A program made the position numbers and the translations under genes. Of a stretch of DNA of 64,000 nucleotides, positions 44,930 through 55,879 are shown in pieces. Origin of the DNA: Haloactinomyces albus (GTDB taxonomy: Bacteria > Actinomycetota > Actinomycetes > Mycobacteriales > Pseudonocardiaceae). The notes beneath the pieces were generated by a model. That model was not told where the DNA came from, did no database searches, and saw only the letters and a list, made by a program, of their open reading frames with translations. Where the stretch lies: contig NZ_JAVDXW010000001.1 in NCBI RefSeq assembly GCF_031458135.1, positions 496,001 through 560,000 on the forward strand. The letters run 5' to 3'. Every line of letters starts with the position of its first letter. The first letter of the stretch is position 1.

Positions 44930-45475
44930 TTACGAGGCGTTCGCCTTGTTCTTACTGCCCTTACTGGTCTTGTGCGGCGCCAGCACCATGATCATGTTGC
45001 GGCCGTCCTGCTTTGGCTTGGCCTCGATGAAACCCAGTTCGGAAACATCCTCGGCCAACCGCTCCAACAAGCGAAAGCCCAGCTCGGGGCGCGATTGCTC
45101 TCGACCGCGGAACATGATCGTCACCTTGACCTTGTGCCCCTGACCGAGGAAGCGGGACACGTGCCCCTTCTTCGTCTCGTAGTCATGGGGATCGATCTTC
45201 GGCCGGAGCTTCTGCTCCTTGATGACGGTCTGCTGCTGGTTGCGGCGCGATTCACGGGCCTTCTGCGCACTCTCGTACTTGTACTTGCCGTAGTCCATGA
45301 GTTTGCAGACCGGCGGCCGCGCCTGGGGGGCGACCTCGACCAGGTCGAGGTCGGACTCCTCCGCGAGTCGGAGCGCGTCCTCGATGCGGACGATACCGAC
45401 CTGTTCACCGTTCGGTCCGACCAACCGGACCTCGGGCACACGGATGCGGTCGTTGATGCGCGTCTCGGAGCTGAT
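44930..45475 (-). CDS. infC: Translation initiation factor IF-3, AUC start
   Basis: 181 residues. N-terminal domain [20 protein letters not shown], linker, and C-terminal domain ending [10 protein letters not shown] with a Lys-rich tail. A later GTG (45439) opens a 169-residue frame, but the conserved ETRINDRIR part lies before it. The ATC at 45475, four nt after GAGGAGG, is the only good start: infC is famous for non-AUG starts (AUU/AUC) that allow IF3 autocontrol. A small hairpin (44914-44929) follows the stop. Confidence 0.93.
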   Translation of the reverse strand: MSSETRINDRIRVPEVRLVGPNGEQVGIVRIEDALRLAEESDLDLVEVAPQARPPVCKLMDYGKYKYESAQKARESRRNQQQTVIKEQKLRPKIDPHDYETKKGHVSRFLGQGHKVKVTIMFRGREQSRPELGFRLLERLAEDVSELGFIEAKPKQDGRNMIMVLAPHKTSKGSKNKANAS

Positions 45476-45751
45476 GGGGCCTCCTCGGTTCGATGGTGTT
45501 CATGCTGCACCGCGGCGCGTGAAGCTCGCCCCTGGAGGTGCAGCGATCTCGCCGAATCCTGTCCGGACCGCGAGACCCTGCTCCGACCGATCGAACCGGT
45601 ATTGCCATACCGCCTCATACCACCGGAGGGACTTGCCCCCGGCGGGACCGGGACCCGGAAGCCTGTGAGTCGGCCACACGGGTGGGAGCGGGGCTCCACT
45701 TTGCCGCCCCCGACTGCGCGGGAGCTGGTCACTCATGTGAGAGTAACAGGT
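45476..45751. other. Divergent intergenic region infC / DUF1844 gene
   Basis: 276 bases without a supported gene; must hold the infC operon promoter and that of the DUF1844 gene. I recognised no confident hexamers. Confidence 0.4.
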
Positions 45752-46165
45752 GTGAGCGAGCCGCAACCAACCGAGTCCTCCGAGCAGGCCACCAGTTCGA
45801 TCGCCGACCGGGTCGGCGACCTCAGCGACGCGGACATGCAGCACAACGTTCGCGAGCTCGCCGATGTTCCCAGTGTCGAGGTGATCAGCAGAGCAGCCGT
45901 GATGCTCATGTCCTCTGCAGCCGAGAAGCTGGGCCTGTCCGAGCAGGATCCGGACAACGCCGAGAACCGCGATCTCGATGAAGCACGGCGCCTGATCACC
46001 GCACTGGCGGGGCTGGTCATCTCGTCCGTCGAGTATCTCGGCCCCCATGCCGGTGCGATCCGCGACGGCCTGCAAACGCTCCAGCGCGCGTTCCGCGAGG
46101 CCTCGGCCGAGCCGGACCCGCCCGGGCAGGGGCCCGGGGAAAAGTACACCGGCCCGGTTTACTGA
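45752..46165 (+). CDS. DUF1844 family protein
   Basis: 137 residues; acidic, soluble, mostly helical, with the family segment VPSVEVISRAAVMLMSSAAEKLGL and DLDEARRLITALAGLVISSVEYLG. The frame runs far upstream (44846), but GTG at 45752 begins the family part. DUF1844 genes stand next to infC in many actinobacteria (for example Streptomyces). Role unknown. Two hairpins follow directly. Confidence 0.82.
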   Translation: MSEPQPTESSEQATSSIADRVGDLSDADMQHNVRELADVPSVEVISRAAVMLMSSAAEKLGLSEQDPDNAENRDLDEARRLITALAGLVISSVEYLGPHAGAIRDGLQTLQRAFREASAEPDPPGQGPGEKYTGPVY

Positions 46166-46197
46166 GGCCTGGCAGTTTTCGGCGAAACTGCGCCTCC
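46165..46197 (+). terminator. Hairpin terminator of the DUF1844 gene
   Basis: GAGGC...GCCTC outer arms and GCAGTTTTCG/CGAAACTGC inner arms (one bulged base) starting at the stop codon. Confidence 0.6.
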
Positions 46198-46212
46198 TGT
46201 GCCTGGGGAGAA

Positions 46213-46241
46213 GGGGGAAGTTTTCGGGAAAACTTCACCCC
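46213..46241. terminator. Second hairpin between convergent genes
   Basis: GAAGTTTTC (46217-46225) and GAAAACTTC (46228-46236), 2-nt loop, with G and C runs extending the arms. It faces the end of the minus-strand J-domain/NERD gene, so probably that gene's terminator. Confidence 0.6.
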
Positions 46242-46275
46242 CGCCGTCAGTCGCCCCTTCGGAACACGTCCGGTC

Positions 46276-47436
46276 TCACACGACTCGCTCGAGCACAGCG
46301 CGGAACGCTTCCCTGTCGATGGTGGCGGGTTCGGCCGACAGCCACCGGCCGATCTCCCGGACGAACTGCTCGGGCCCCATCGGCAGGATCGGCCGGACCG
46401 GCACCTCGGCGACGTCCCCGGTGGTGGTCTCGCCCGCACGGCTGGGATAGAGCACCAGCGCGCCGCGTACCTCGATTTCGGGCAACAGTTCTCGGTAGGA
46501 GGCAATGCCTTCCGGCAGTCGCGTCCCACCGCCCCGGAATTGCCGACCGTTGCGCCGGAACGTGCCACCGTCGTCGACCGTGTAATGCCCCGGTAACCAC
46601 ATCTTCGACTCGACCAGCACCAGCCGCCGTCCGCACAGCACCGCGTGATCCACATCGGCGAAAACGGAACCGGGCCACGACAGACCGTGGAAGATCCGCA
46701 CACCCGGAAGCCGGGCCAGATACTCCGACATCAACTCCGCGGTGAGTCGCTCCGCAGGCTCACCGCGGACCGCGCCTGGTTGTCCGAACACTCTGCTGTT
46801 CCCGAACTCCGCGGAAAAGGCGCGATCGGCCCGTCCGGCGGGCAACCGATGCGGCACCAGACCCAGGAGCCCGGTGGCCGCCACCACCGGCACCAGCCAC
46901 ATGGTCAGCACCAGTAACGAGGGGGCGATCGTGAGCATGCCCGGGAGGAACAGCAACCATCCCCCGATGGCGGCCAGCACGGGCGCGTGCCCGTGCTCGG
47001 TCACGGGCAGGTAATGGAGTCGTTCGCCGGGGTCGACCGTCTTCCACCAGGGAAGATTGCTCGGATCCGGCCGTGTCTCGGGGGGAACGAAGTCCGGATC
47101 GCCACCGAAGTGGCGCGTGCGGCTCTGCCGGTTGGGGTCGCCGCTCCGCCGCTCGCGGTCCTTCTCCCGGGATCGGCCATCCCGCCGGGCCCGTGTGCCG
47201 GTACCGAACCATGGCATCGGTCTGGCGGTCCCACCTGCGGTGGCCTTGTCGTAGCCGGAGCGTCGCACCGGATCGCTCAGCGTTTCGTAGGCCTCCTGCA
47301 GCATCCGAAACGTGCCGGAGGTTCCTCCCGCGTCGGGATGCATCACCCGAGCCAAGGAGCGATACGCCGACTTGATCTCGGCTTCCGAGGCATTCCGGCT
47401 CACCCCGAGCAACTCGTAGTAGTCGACCCCGTCCAC
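46276..47436 (-). CDS. J-domain protein with two membrane helices and a NERD domain
   Basis: A 386-residue three-part protein. Residues 3-65 are a DnaJ domain with the HPD motif at 33-35; about 70-130 is a charged linker; 151-192 contains two hydrophobic segments with a short turn; about 225-340 resembles a NERD (nuclease-related) domain, with DVDHAVL and LVLVESKMW giving the Asp and E-x-K typical of the restriction-endonuclease-like core. It should call on DnaK from the membrane, with a possible nuclease-like cytosolic domain. Function not established. Confidence 0.75.
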   Translation of the reverse strand: MDGVDYYELLGVSRNASEAEIKSAYRSLARVMHPDAGGTSGTFRMLQEAYETLSDPVRRSGYDKATAGGTARPMPWFGTGTRARRDGRSREKDRERRSGDPNRQSRTRHFGGDPDFVPPETRPDPSNLPWWKTVDPGERLHYLPVTEHGHAPVLAAIGGWLLFLPGMLTIAPSLLVLTMWLVPVVAATGLLGLVPHRLPAGRADRAFSAEFGNSRVFGQPGAVRGEPAERLTAELMSEYLARLPGVRIFHGLSWPGSVFADVDHAVLCGRRLVLVESKMWLPGHYTVDDGGTFRRNGRQFRGGGTRLPEGIASYRELLPEIEVRGALVLYPSRAGETTTGDVAEVPVRPILPMGPEQFVREIGRWLSAEPATIDREAFRAVLERVV

Positions 47437-47492
47437 GCTTTACGTCCCACCTTCCGTCGCCGCACGGCAACGATATGGGGCCGATCAGTGCG

Positions 47493-47584
47493 GCAGCCGG
47501 GCCGGTTCGCACCAGAGGAGCACCGGGAGTTGTAGTGCGTGAACGGGCCGTCGGTGCGCTCTACCGGAGCAGCCGGGCCGGTTC
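47493..47584. repeat. 16-bp direct repeat pair
   Basis: GCAGCCGGGCCGGTTC occurs at 47493-47508 and 47569-47584 in the gap between the J-domain/NERD gene and the uvrA stop. Confidence 0.6.
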
Positions 47585-47590
47585 ACTCCG

Positions 47591-50452
<2,862 letters not shown>

Positions 50453-50940
50453 TGTGATCCCTTCGAGAGTGCTGGTCGATGCGGGGTGAGGCGCACGGCC
50501 GTGCGACCCGAGCGAGTGCCGCGGGCATTGCGCGGGGCGGTGCCGCTGCCGGGTCCGGCGACCTTGCGCATCCATGCTATTCCCGGGCACCGACGGTCCC
50601 GGAAAGCACGCCCGCCGCCCCCACCATGCCAGCAGGTCCGCACGGCCCGACGGCAGGTACCTGTCCCCGCTACCGACAAGACACCTGCCGCGGCACGAGA
50701 ACACGTCGACCGCCGTTCGGCATTCCCCGACGCCGAATCCCGTCCCTCACTCGTCCGAGTGAAACTACTCGGAAGCACGGACATTCTTGTGGGTGAGGCT
50801 TCCCACCTGCACAAAATATGCGCGCAGACTCTATCGAAGGCGCGTTCGTGCCGCTTACCCTCGAAGCTTCACCGCCGTGCGCCGACCCGGCGTGACGGGT
50901 CTCTCCGCACTCGGGTCTCTCCGCACTCGGGGAGAACTTC
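50453..50940. other. Intergenic region upstream of uvrA
   Basis: 488 bases between divergent genes, no supported gene. It should contain the uvrA promoter (SOS-type in many species); I saw no clear LexA/SOS box. A 16-bp tandem repeat lies at its right end. Confidence 0.4.
50897..50928 (+). repeat. 16-bp tandem duplication before the MDMPI gene
   Basis: GGGTCTCTCCGCACTC twice in direct tandem (50897-50912, 50913-50928), ending just before the GGGGAG ribosome site of the next gene. Confidence 0.85.
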
Positions 50941-51726
50941 ATGACCGATTTCGAACTCGCCCGCCGGTACCGGAGCGACAGCATGAGCACTCCCACCGGA
51001 AGCCCCCGGACCGCGGCACTGCTCGCCTCGATCGAGCACGCGACCGGACACGTGCTGGATGCCGTGCACACCATGGACGAGGTCTCGGTCCACCGGCCGA
51101 GCCTGCTGCCGAACTGGACACGAGCGCACGTCATCTCTCATCTCGCCCGGAGCGCGGACGGCTGTGTCAACCTGCTCACCTGGGCCAGGACCGGCGTCGA
51201 ACACCCCATGTACGCCAGCAGGGAAGACCGGGACGCCGATATCCGCGAAGGCAGCGTGCGCAGTCACCGGATTCTGGTCGAGGACCTGCGAGCCTCGTCC
51301 GCCCGACTGGTCGAAGCAGCGCGCGCACTGCCCCCGCATGCCTGGTCCGCCGAGGTCGTGGGGGCACCGGGCAAACCGATCCCGGCTTACGAGGTGCTGC
51401 GCTCACGGTTGCTCGAACTGTGGATCCACCTGGTCGATCTCGACCACGGATTCGGGCTGGACGACATTCCCGCCGACGACGCCGAACAACTCCTCGCCGA
51501 CACGGTCCGGCAGCTCGCGGGACGCCCGGACGTACCGGCGCTCACCGTGGTGGCCGAGTTCGCGGACGGCACGGTCCGTTCCTGGGACCTCGGAGTACCG
51601 CTCCAGCGGCCCCAGCAGGGCAAACGGATACACGGCCGTCCGGGTGCGCTGCTCGGCTGGCTGCTCGGCCGGGCGGGCAGTGGCGATCTCCGCGGCGATG
51701 TCCCCGATCTGCCACCGTGGCTGTGA
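50941..51726 (+). CDS. Maleylpyruvate isomerase (MDMPI) family, mycothiol-linked protein
   Basis: 261 residues. The DinB/MDMPI N-terminal four-helix domain carries NWTRAHVISHLARSADG (His63 and His67 as metal-ligand candidates) and a later ELWIHLVDLDHGFG with another His. Family members use mycothiol as cofactor, in keeping with an actinobacterium. The specific isomerisation or transfer is unknown. ATG at 50941 with GGGGAG 6 nt upstream. 30 nt before the metallo-hydrolase gene. Confidence 0.82.
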   Translation: MTDFELARRYRSDSMSTPTGSPRTAALLASIEHATGHVLDAVHTMDEVSVHRPSLLPNWTRAHVISHLARSADGCVNLLTWARTGVEHPMYASREDRDADIREGSVRSHRILVEDLRASSARLVEAARALPPHAWSAEVVGAPGKPIPAYEVLRSRLLELWIHLVDLDHGFGLDDIPADDAEQLLADTVRQLAGRPDVPALTVVAEFADGTVRSWDLGVPLQRPQQGKRIHGRPGALLGWLLGRAGSGDLRGDVPDLPPWL

Positions 51727-51749
51727 CACACCCGGCAACGGGTTAGGCT
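51721..51749 (+). promoter_or_regulatory. Candidate promoter of the metallo-hydrolase gene
   Basis: TAGGCT (51744-51749) followed by 7 nt and the GTG at 51757; CTGTGA 17 nt upstream is a weak -35. Suggests a leaderless transcript starting within the end of the MDMPI gene. Confidence 0.4.
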
Positions 51750-51756
51750 CTCGGGC

Positions 51757-52434
51757 GTGGAGATTCACGATCAGTACACGGGACACGTCGAGCCGGGTGG
51801 CGCGGCGACACGGCGCCAACTCGACGCACTGACCATCACGAAGCTCTCTGTCGGGCCGATGGACAACAACGCCTACCTGCTGACCTGCCGCCGCACCGGC
51901 GATGCGCTGCTGGTGGACGCCGCCAACGACCCGGAGCGCCTGACCGACCTGCTCGGTCACGATGACGAGCGCCCCCGCCTGCGCACCATCGTCACCACGC
52001 ACAAGCACGGGGATCACTGGCAGGCACTGGGATCGATCGCGGGCCAGACCGGCTCCTACACCGTGGCGCATCCCGAGGATGCCGACGAGTTGCCGGTACC
52101 GCCGGATCGCCTGGTCGAGCACGGCGAGACCGTCCAGGTCGGCGAGTCCGCCGTCGAGGTCATCCACCTGCGGGGCCACACTCCCGGCTCGATCGCGCTG
52201 CTCTACCGCGACCCGACCGGCCACCCACACCTGTTCACCGGCGATTCCCTGTTCCCCGGCGGGGTCGGCAAAACCACCTCACCGGAGGCCTTCCGGTCAC
52301 TGGTCGACGACGTGGAAAACCGCGTGTTCGCCGAACTCCCGGACACCACCTGGTTCTACCCGGGCCACGGCGACGACTCCACGCTGGGCACCGAACGCCC
52401 CAAGGTCCCGGAGTGGCGCGAACGCGGCTGGTGA
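51757..52434 (+). CDS. Metallo-beta-lactamase-fold hydrolase
   Basis: 225 residues, glyoxalase II-like. Zinc motif THKHGDH (His82, His84, Asp86, His87), later GHTPGS, TGDSLFPGG (bridging Asp) and YPGHGDD. Counterpart by position of Rv1637c beside uvrA. Substrate unknown: thioester (glyoxalase II-like) or other hydrolase. GTG start has no Shine-Dalgarno. Confidence 0.87.
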   Translation: MEIHDQYTGHVEPGGAATRRQLDALTITKLSVGPMDNNAYLLTCRRTGDALLVDAANDPERLTDLLGHDDERPRLRTIVTTHKHGDHWQALGSIAGQTGSYTVAHPEDADELPVPPDRLVEHGETVQVGESAVEVIHLRGHTPGSIALLYRDPTGHPHLFTGDSLFPGGVGKTTSPEAFRSLVDDVENRVFAELPDTTWFYPGHGDDSTLGTERPKVPEWRERGW

Positions 52435-52461
52435 GCGCCCGGTACGCAAAGCGATTGCCTC

Positions 52462-52490
52462 GGGACAGGATGCCCAGGATGTTCTAGAAA
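52462..52490 (+). promoter_or_regulatory. Candidate promoter of the HTH-ImmA gene
   Basis: GGGACA (52462-52467), 17 nt, TAGAAA (52485-52490), then 7 nt to the GTG at 52498. Another possible leaderless start. A TTCTAGAA palindrome (52482-52489) overlaps the -10 and could be an autoregulatory half site. Confidence 0.4.
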
Positions 52491-52497
52491 CGCACAC

Positions 52498-53121
52498 GTG
52501 GGGATAGACGCAGAGAAGATGGGTCGGCGAGTCGCCGGGGCTCGCCTCAGGGCAGAATTGCCCCAGGACCAACTGGCCACCGAGGTCCAACTCGATCGCT
52601 CGGCGCTGGCGAAGATCGAAGCCGGTCACCGCCGTGTGTCGGCGATCGAGTTGGCACGACTGGGTAGCGCTCTGGACGTGCGGATCGAGTGGTTCGTTCA
52701 GGACCTACCGGCTGCGATCGTCTCACGGCGCAACGCACGTGACCCCGGTGCGCCCAGCCCTCGCATCGACACCATGGTCGAACGGATCGCACGAGAGGCG
52801 GAATTCGTCGCCGAGCAGGACGAGCGGCTCGCTTTCCCGCTGTATCAGCACTGGCGATGCCCGAGACCACTACTCAGGCGGAGGAACTTGCCACAACCGC
52901 ACGAGCTTTGCTCGGAGTGGACAGCGACGTCCCCTGCGCACACCTCGCCGACAAAGCGGCCACTCTCGGATTGCTGGTGTTCTCCCTCGGCTTGGGCGTC
53001 GAATCCGCTGACGCCGCGACGGTCCTTCTCCGCCATGGCGGTATCTCCCTCATCAACGGTGGGCTGCGTGTGGGTCGCCGACGTCTTGCACTGGCTCACG
53101 AACTCGGTCATTACCTGGTAG
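52498..53121 (+). CDS. HTH (XRE) part of a frame-split HTH-ImmA/IrrE gene
   Basis: Residues 8-60 are an XRE-type helix-turn-helix (QDQLATEVQLDRSALAKIEAG, RRVSAIELARLGSAL). From about residue 113 the zero frame continues as non-homologous, Ser/Pro/Trp-rich sequence to the stop at 53121, while the protein family clearly continues in the -1 frame. Homologs of this type are one protein: HTH, linker, then ImmA/IrrE protease. The switch point is the heptamer T TTC CCG at 52833-52839. Either a broken gene or programmed -1 frameshifting. GTG at 52498; a later ATG at 52519 is possible. Confidence 0.75.
   Translation: MGIDAEKMGRRVAGARLRAELPQDQLATEVQLDRSALAKIEAGHRRVSAIELARLGSALDVRIEWFVQDLPAAIVSRRNARDPGAPSPRIDTMVERIAREAEFVAEQDERLAFPLYQHWRCPRPLLRRRNLPQPHELCSEWTATSPAHTSPTKRPLSDCWCSPSAWASNPLTPRRSFSAMAVSPSSTVGCVWVADVLHWLTNSVITW
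52833..52839 (+). promoter_or_regulatory. Slippery heptamer T TTC CCG
   Basis: In the HTH frame the codons read GCT TTC CCG, so the site fits X XXY YYZ. A -1 slip yields TTT CCC and enters the ImmA frame, giving continuous AVSALAMPETTTQAEEL. No strong downstream stem or pseudoknot was recognised. Confidence 0.45.
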
Positions 53122-53615
53122 CGGATGATTACACTGTGGACTGGAGAGTCGCTGAGCACCAGGGCGACGAGCATCGAGAGAAAATGTTCGACAGGTTCGC
53201 GCGTGCTCTGCTTCTCCCGGAGACAGCCCTGCGGACCATCTGGACTCGCTACGCATCCGATGACGACAATGGTATGCGCACCGCCGCTGTCCGTACCGCG
53301 AGTTCGTATCGGGTCGACATGGCAACCCTCGCCCGCCGTCTCACCGAACTCGGCCTCGTTGATCGCGGAGACGCCGATTCGATCCGGTCGATTCGGACCA
53401 CTCGCGCCGACATCGTGGAGCTGGACCTGGTGGTCGGCGAGGAATTGGTCCCTCCTGCCCTGCCACGCGAGTACGAGCGTGCCGTTCTCCGTCTATTCCG
53501 TAGCGAGTCGATCTCGACAGTGCGCGCTCTCGACCTGCTACTCGACACATGGACCGAAGAAATGTTGCCGGAACTGCCCAAGCGCACCGAAGACCAGATC
53601 TGGCAGTACGTCTGA
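52857..53615 (+). CDS. ImmA/IrrE metallopeptidase part of the frame-split gene
   Basis: 252 residues from the ATG at 52857, which has no Shine-Dalgarno. The zinc protease motif HELGH is in LALAHELGHYLVAD with a downstream Glu in the FARALLLPE segment, typical of COG2856 proteins that cleave repressors (ImmA) or respond to stress (IrrE). Overlaps the HTH frame by 264 nt, far too much for two normal genes. Probably the C-terminal half of an HTH-ImmA fusion. Confidence 0.78.
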   Translation: MPETTTQAEELATTARALLGVDSDVPCAHLADKAATLGLLVFSLGLGVESADAATVLLRHGGISLINGGLRVGRRRLALAHELGHYLVADDYTVDWRVAEHQGDEHREKMFDRFARALLLPETALRTIWTRYASDDDNGMRTAAVRTASSYRVDMATLARRLTELGLVDRGDADSIRSIRTTRADIVELDLVVGEELVPPALPREYERAVLRLFRSESISTVRALDLLLDTWTEEMLPELPKRTEDQIWQYV

Positions 53616-53694
53616 CCATGCCCCGATTCACGGACCAACTCCACCGCATGGCTGCGATACTCGATCGCATATTTCCGACGTGAGGCTGCCATAA

Positions 53695-53994
53695 CCCGCC
53701 TCTTTCACAGAAAGTCGATCACTATCTCGGCTGTCCGCGCAAGCGGGAACGGTCTACGACGCAATCGCAGTCGTCGATGACGGACCTGCACGCAAGATCG
53801 CTCATGCGAACAGCGTGCCTTACCAGGGCACCTTCGGACTCCTGTGCGAGGCACTCCACGGGGATCTTGTTTCGGTCGATCCGATATCGACGGTCGCCGA
53901 CCATCTACTGGAAAGTGAGTACCGGTTACCCTTCACGACAGGTGGTTTCAGGAAATGGGCACATGACCAAGGTTTGATACCGCCCATCGAATGA
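53695..53994 (+). pseudogene. Remnant of a PIN-like/DUF3368-type protein
   Basis: Frame open from 53695 (after TAA at 53692) to TGA at 53994 with no ATG or GTG before the conserved part. It reads YDAIAVVDDGPARKIA, then YQGTFGLLCEALHGDLVSVD, and ends FRKWAHDQGLIPPIE: acidic Asp pair, then the GT-GLL segment and C-terminal helix resemble the end of PIN/DUF3368 toxins. The N-terminal half is missing. It follows the split HTH-ImmA gene by 80 nt, as a toxin would. Call rests on my reading of the motif pattern. Confidence 0.5.
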
Positions 53995-54001
53995 GCAACA
54001 T

Positions 54002-55201
54002 TCAGTCTCGGCGAACCGAACGGAGCCCGCCGCTGAGCTGCTCGACGGTGGCGGTGGACTTGCCGACCAGGGCGGTGGCGAAGTAGCGGTCCAGCACCGG
54101 AAGGTTCGCCAGTTTCAGCGCGCTCCTGCGCAACCACAGCCGCAGCCGCGACGATGGCAGGAACCACTCGGCCCCACGCCGCCCGACCCGCTGCTTCTCG
54201 ACGACGACCGGTTGCCACAACCGCCGATAACGGGTAAGCGCGGTATCGATGGAATCCGCACTCGCCAACTGCCCGCCGAGCACGTAGGCACCGGCGATGG
54301 CCAGCGAGGCACCCTGGCCGGCCAGCAGCGAGACCGCCTGGCATGCATCGCCCAGCAGGACCACTCGCCCGTGGCTCCACTGTGGAACCTCTATCTGGGC
54401 GACCTGGTCGTAGTACACTTCGGACGATTCCGGGCACTGTTCCAGGGCGCGCGGAACCACCCATCCCAGGTCCGAATAAGCCCGGCGCACGGCCGACCGC
54501 GCATCGTCCGGCAGCGTGGGGTCCGTGGTGCGGTGCACCGTAAAGGTGGCCACTCTGCCGTCGCGCAGGCCGTAGAATCCCATCTGCCGCCCCACCGTGT
54601 CGGTCAGGCAGAAACGATCCCGGACCCGCTGGTGGATCGACGGCTCGTCGAAGGTGTAGGCGGCGGTGTGAAACCCGAGGTAGCGGAAGTACCGCTCTTC
54701 CGGGCCGAACACCATCCGTCGCACGGTCGAATGAACGCCGTCCGCGCCGACGAGCAGGTCCGCGCCGAGGACCGACCCGTCATCAAGAGTGACGCGAACA
54801 CCATCGGCGAAATTCTCGATCTCGGCGATGCCGCTGCCGAACCGCAGTTCCGCCTCGCCGATCACCCGTTCCCGAAGCGCCAGCTCCAGATCGGGACGCA
54901 TGATGCTGAGCAGGCGGCCGTTGATCGCCTGCTCGAAGCGCGCGTAGTTCAGGCCCGCGCGCCGGTGACCGGAGTGGTCGACATAGCTCACCTTGGTGAC
55001 CCGGTAGCCGAGTTCCTGCATCCGAGGCAGCACCCCCATCGCCTCGGCAGCCTCGTAACCGGGCCCGAAGAAGTCGATCATGTATCCCTGGCTGCGCGGA
55101 CCGGGCGACTTCTCAACCAGGACGACGTCCCATCCGAGCGTCGTCAGGCGCTGAGCGAGAGACAAGCCGGCGATACCGGCTCCGCTGATCACTGCCTTCA
55201 T
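54002..55201 (-). CDS. FAD-dependent monooxygenase (PHBH/TetX-like)
   Basis: 399 residues. N-terminal GAGIAGLS at 7-14 binds FAD, LLVGADGVHSTVR is the DG motif, and VVLLGDACQAVSLLAGQGASLAIAGAYVLGGQL the GD motif; together these define group A aromatic-type monooxygenases. Likely hydroxylates an aromatic or inactivates a toxic compound. ATGA overlap with the TetR gene upstream: probably its target and co-transcribed. Confidence 0.85.
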   Translation of the reverse strand: MKAVISGAGIAGLSLAQRLTTLGWDVVLVEKSPGPRSQGYMIDFFGPGYEAAEAMGVLPRMQELGYRVTKVSYVDHSGHRRAGLNYARFEQAINGRLLSIMRPDLELALRERVIGEAELRFGSGIAEIENFADGVRVTLDDGSVLGADLLVGADGVHSTVRRMVFGPEERYFRYLGFHTAAYTFDEPSIHQRVRDRFCLTDTVGRQMGFYGLRDGRVATFTVHRTTDPTLPDDARSAVRRAYSDLGWVVPRALEQCPESSEVYYDQVAQIEVPQWSHGRVVLLGDACQAVSLLAGQGASLAIAGAYVLGGQLASADSIDTALTRYRRLWQPVVVEKQRVGRRGAEWFLPSSRLRLWLRRSALKLANLPVLDRYFATALVGKSTATVEQLSGGLRSVRRD

Positions 55202-55809
55202 CTGGAGCCTGCTTTCCGTGATCCATCACTGCCGTCGGATTCGGCGGGCGTGAAGAGCTTGCACAGCACCGGCGCGACTGCTGCCGAAGTCAACTCCGGA
55301 TTCAGCGCCCGATGCAGCAGCACACCGTCGATGGCGGCGGCCAGCACGGAGGCGGTTTCCTCGGGTCTGTCCCGACCTCGTTCGCCGAGCCACCGGGCAA
55401 GGTCGCGCCGGAAGTCCGCGACCAGAGCGGTGAGTTCGCCCCGCAGGTTCTCGTCGCGGGTCGCAGCGAGGTATGCCTCGATGAACACCAACGAGGTGGA
55501 GTCGTTTCCCGTATAGCCGTCGAGGATTCCGAGGATCATGTCCATACCGGCCTCGACCGTCTCGGCGCTGTCGAGCGCGGGCCCGGCAGTGGACATCACC
55601 CGCCGCATCACCCCCACTGCCGACTCGCCGAGCAGTGCCTGCAGTGACGGGAAGTGATAGTGGACGAGCCCGGCAGCGACGCCCGCACGCTCGGCCAGAA
55701 CCCGGGTAGTCACCGCGTTCCAGCCCAGTTCCGGGATGAGCTCGGCTGCGGCGGCCAGGAGCTTCTGCCGTACTTCCCGTCCTCGTTCCGCCGCTGTCCG
55801 TCCCGGCAT
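55198..55809 (-). CDS. TetR-family transcriptional regulator
   Basis: 203 residues. Helix-turn-helix near 12-55 (NAVTTRVLAERAGVAAGLVHYHFPSLQALL), ligand-binding C-terminal domain. The longer frame starts at GTG 55839; ATG at 55809 has AGGAAGGG 9 nt upstream. First gene of a two-gene unit with the FAD monooxygenase, probably autoregulated through the palindrome at 55864-55879. Confidence 0.87.
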   Translation of the reverse strand: MPGRTAAERGREVRQKLLAAAAELIPELGWNAVTTRVLAERAGVAAGLVHYHFPSLQALLGESAVGVMRRVMSTAGPALDSAETVEAGMDMILGILDGYTGNDSTSLVFIEAYLAATRDENLRGELTALVADFRRDLARWLGERGRDRPEETASVLAAAIDGVLLHRALNPELTSAAVAPVLCKLFTPAESDGSDGSRKAGSR

Positions 55810-55863
55810 GCCCGTTGCCCTTCCTGCTCCGCTGCGCACATCCCTGCTGACTGGTCATCTGTC

Positions 55864-55879
55864 TTGGGCAATTGCCCAA
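55864..55879. promoter_or_regulatory. Candidate TetR operator
   Basis: TTGGGCAATTGCCCAA, perfect 16-bp palindrome 55 nt upstream of the TetR start, immediately downstream of a TATTAT -10-like hexamer on the minus strand. Confidence 0.65.

Noticed and set aside
50453-50900. LexA/SOS box upstream of uvrA
   Set aside because: No convincing CGAAC-N4-GTTCG-type palindrome was found by eye in the gap.
52482-52489. TTCTAGAA as a mobile-element target or inverted-repeat end
   Set aside because: Only 8 bp, no partner, no transposase nearby; listed only as a weak possible operator.
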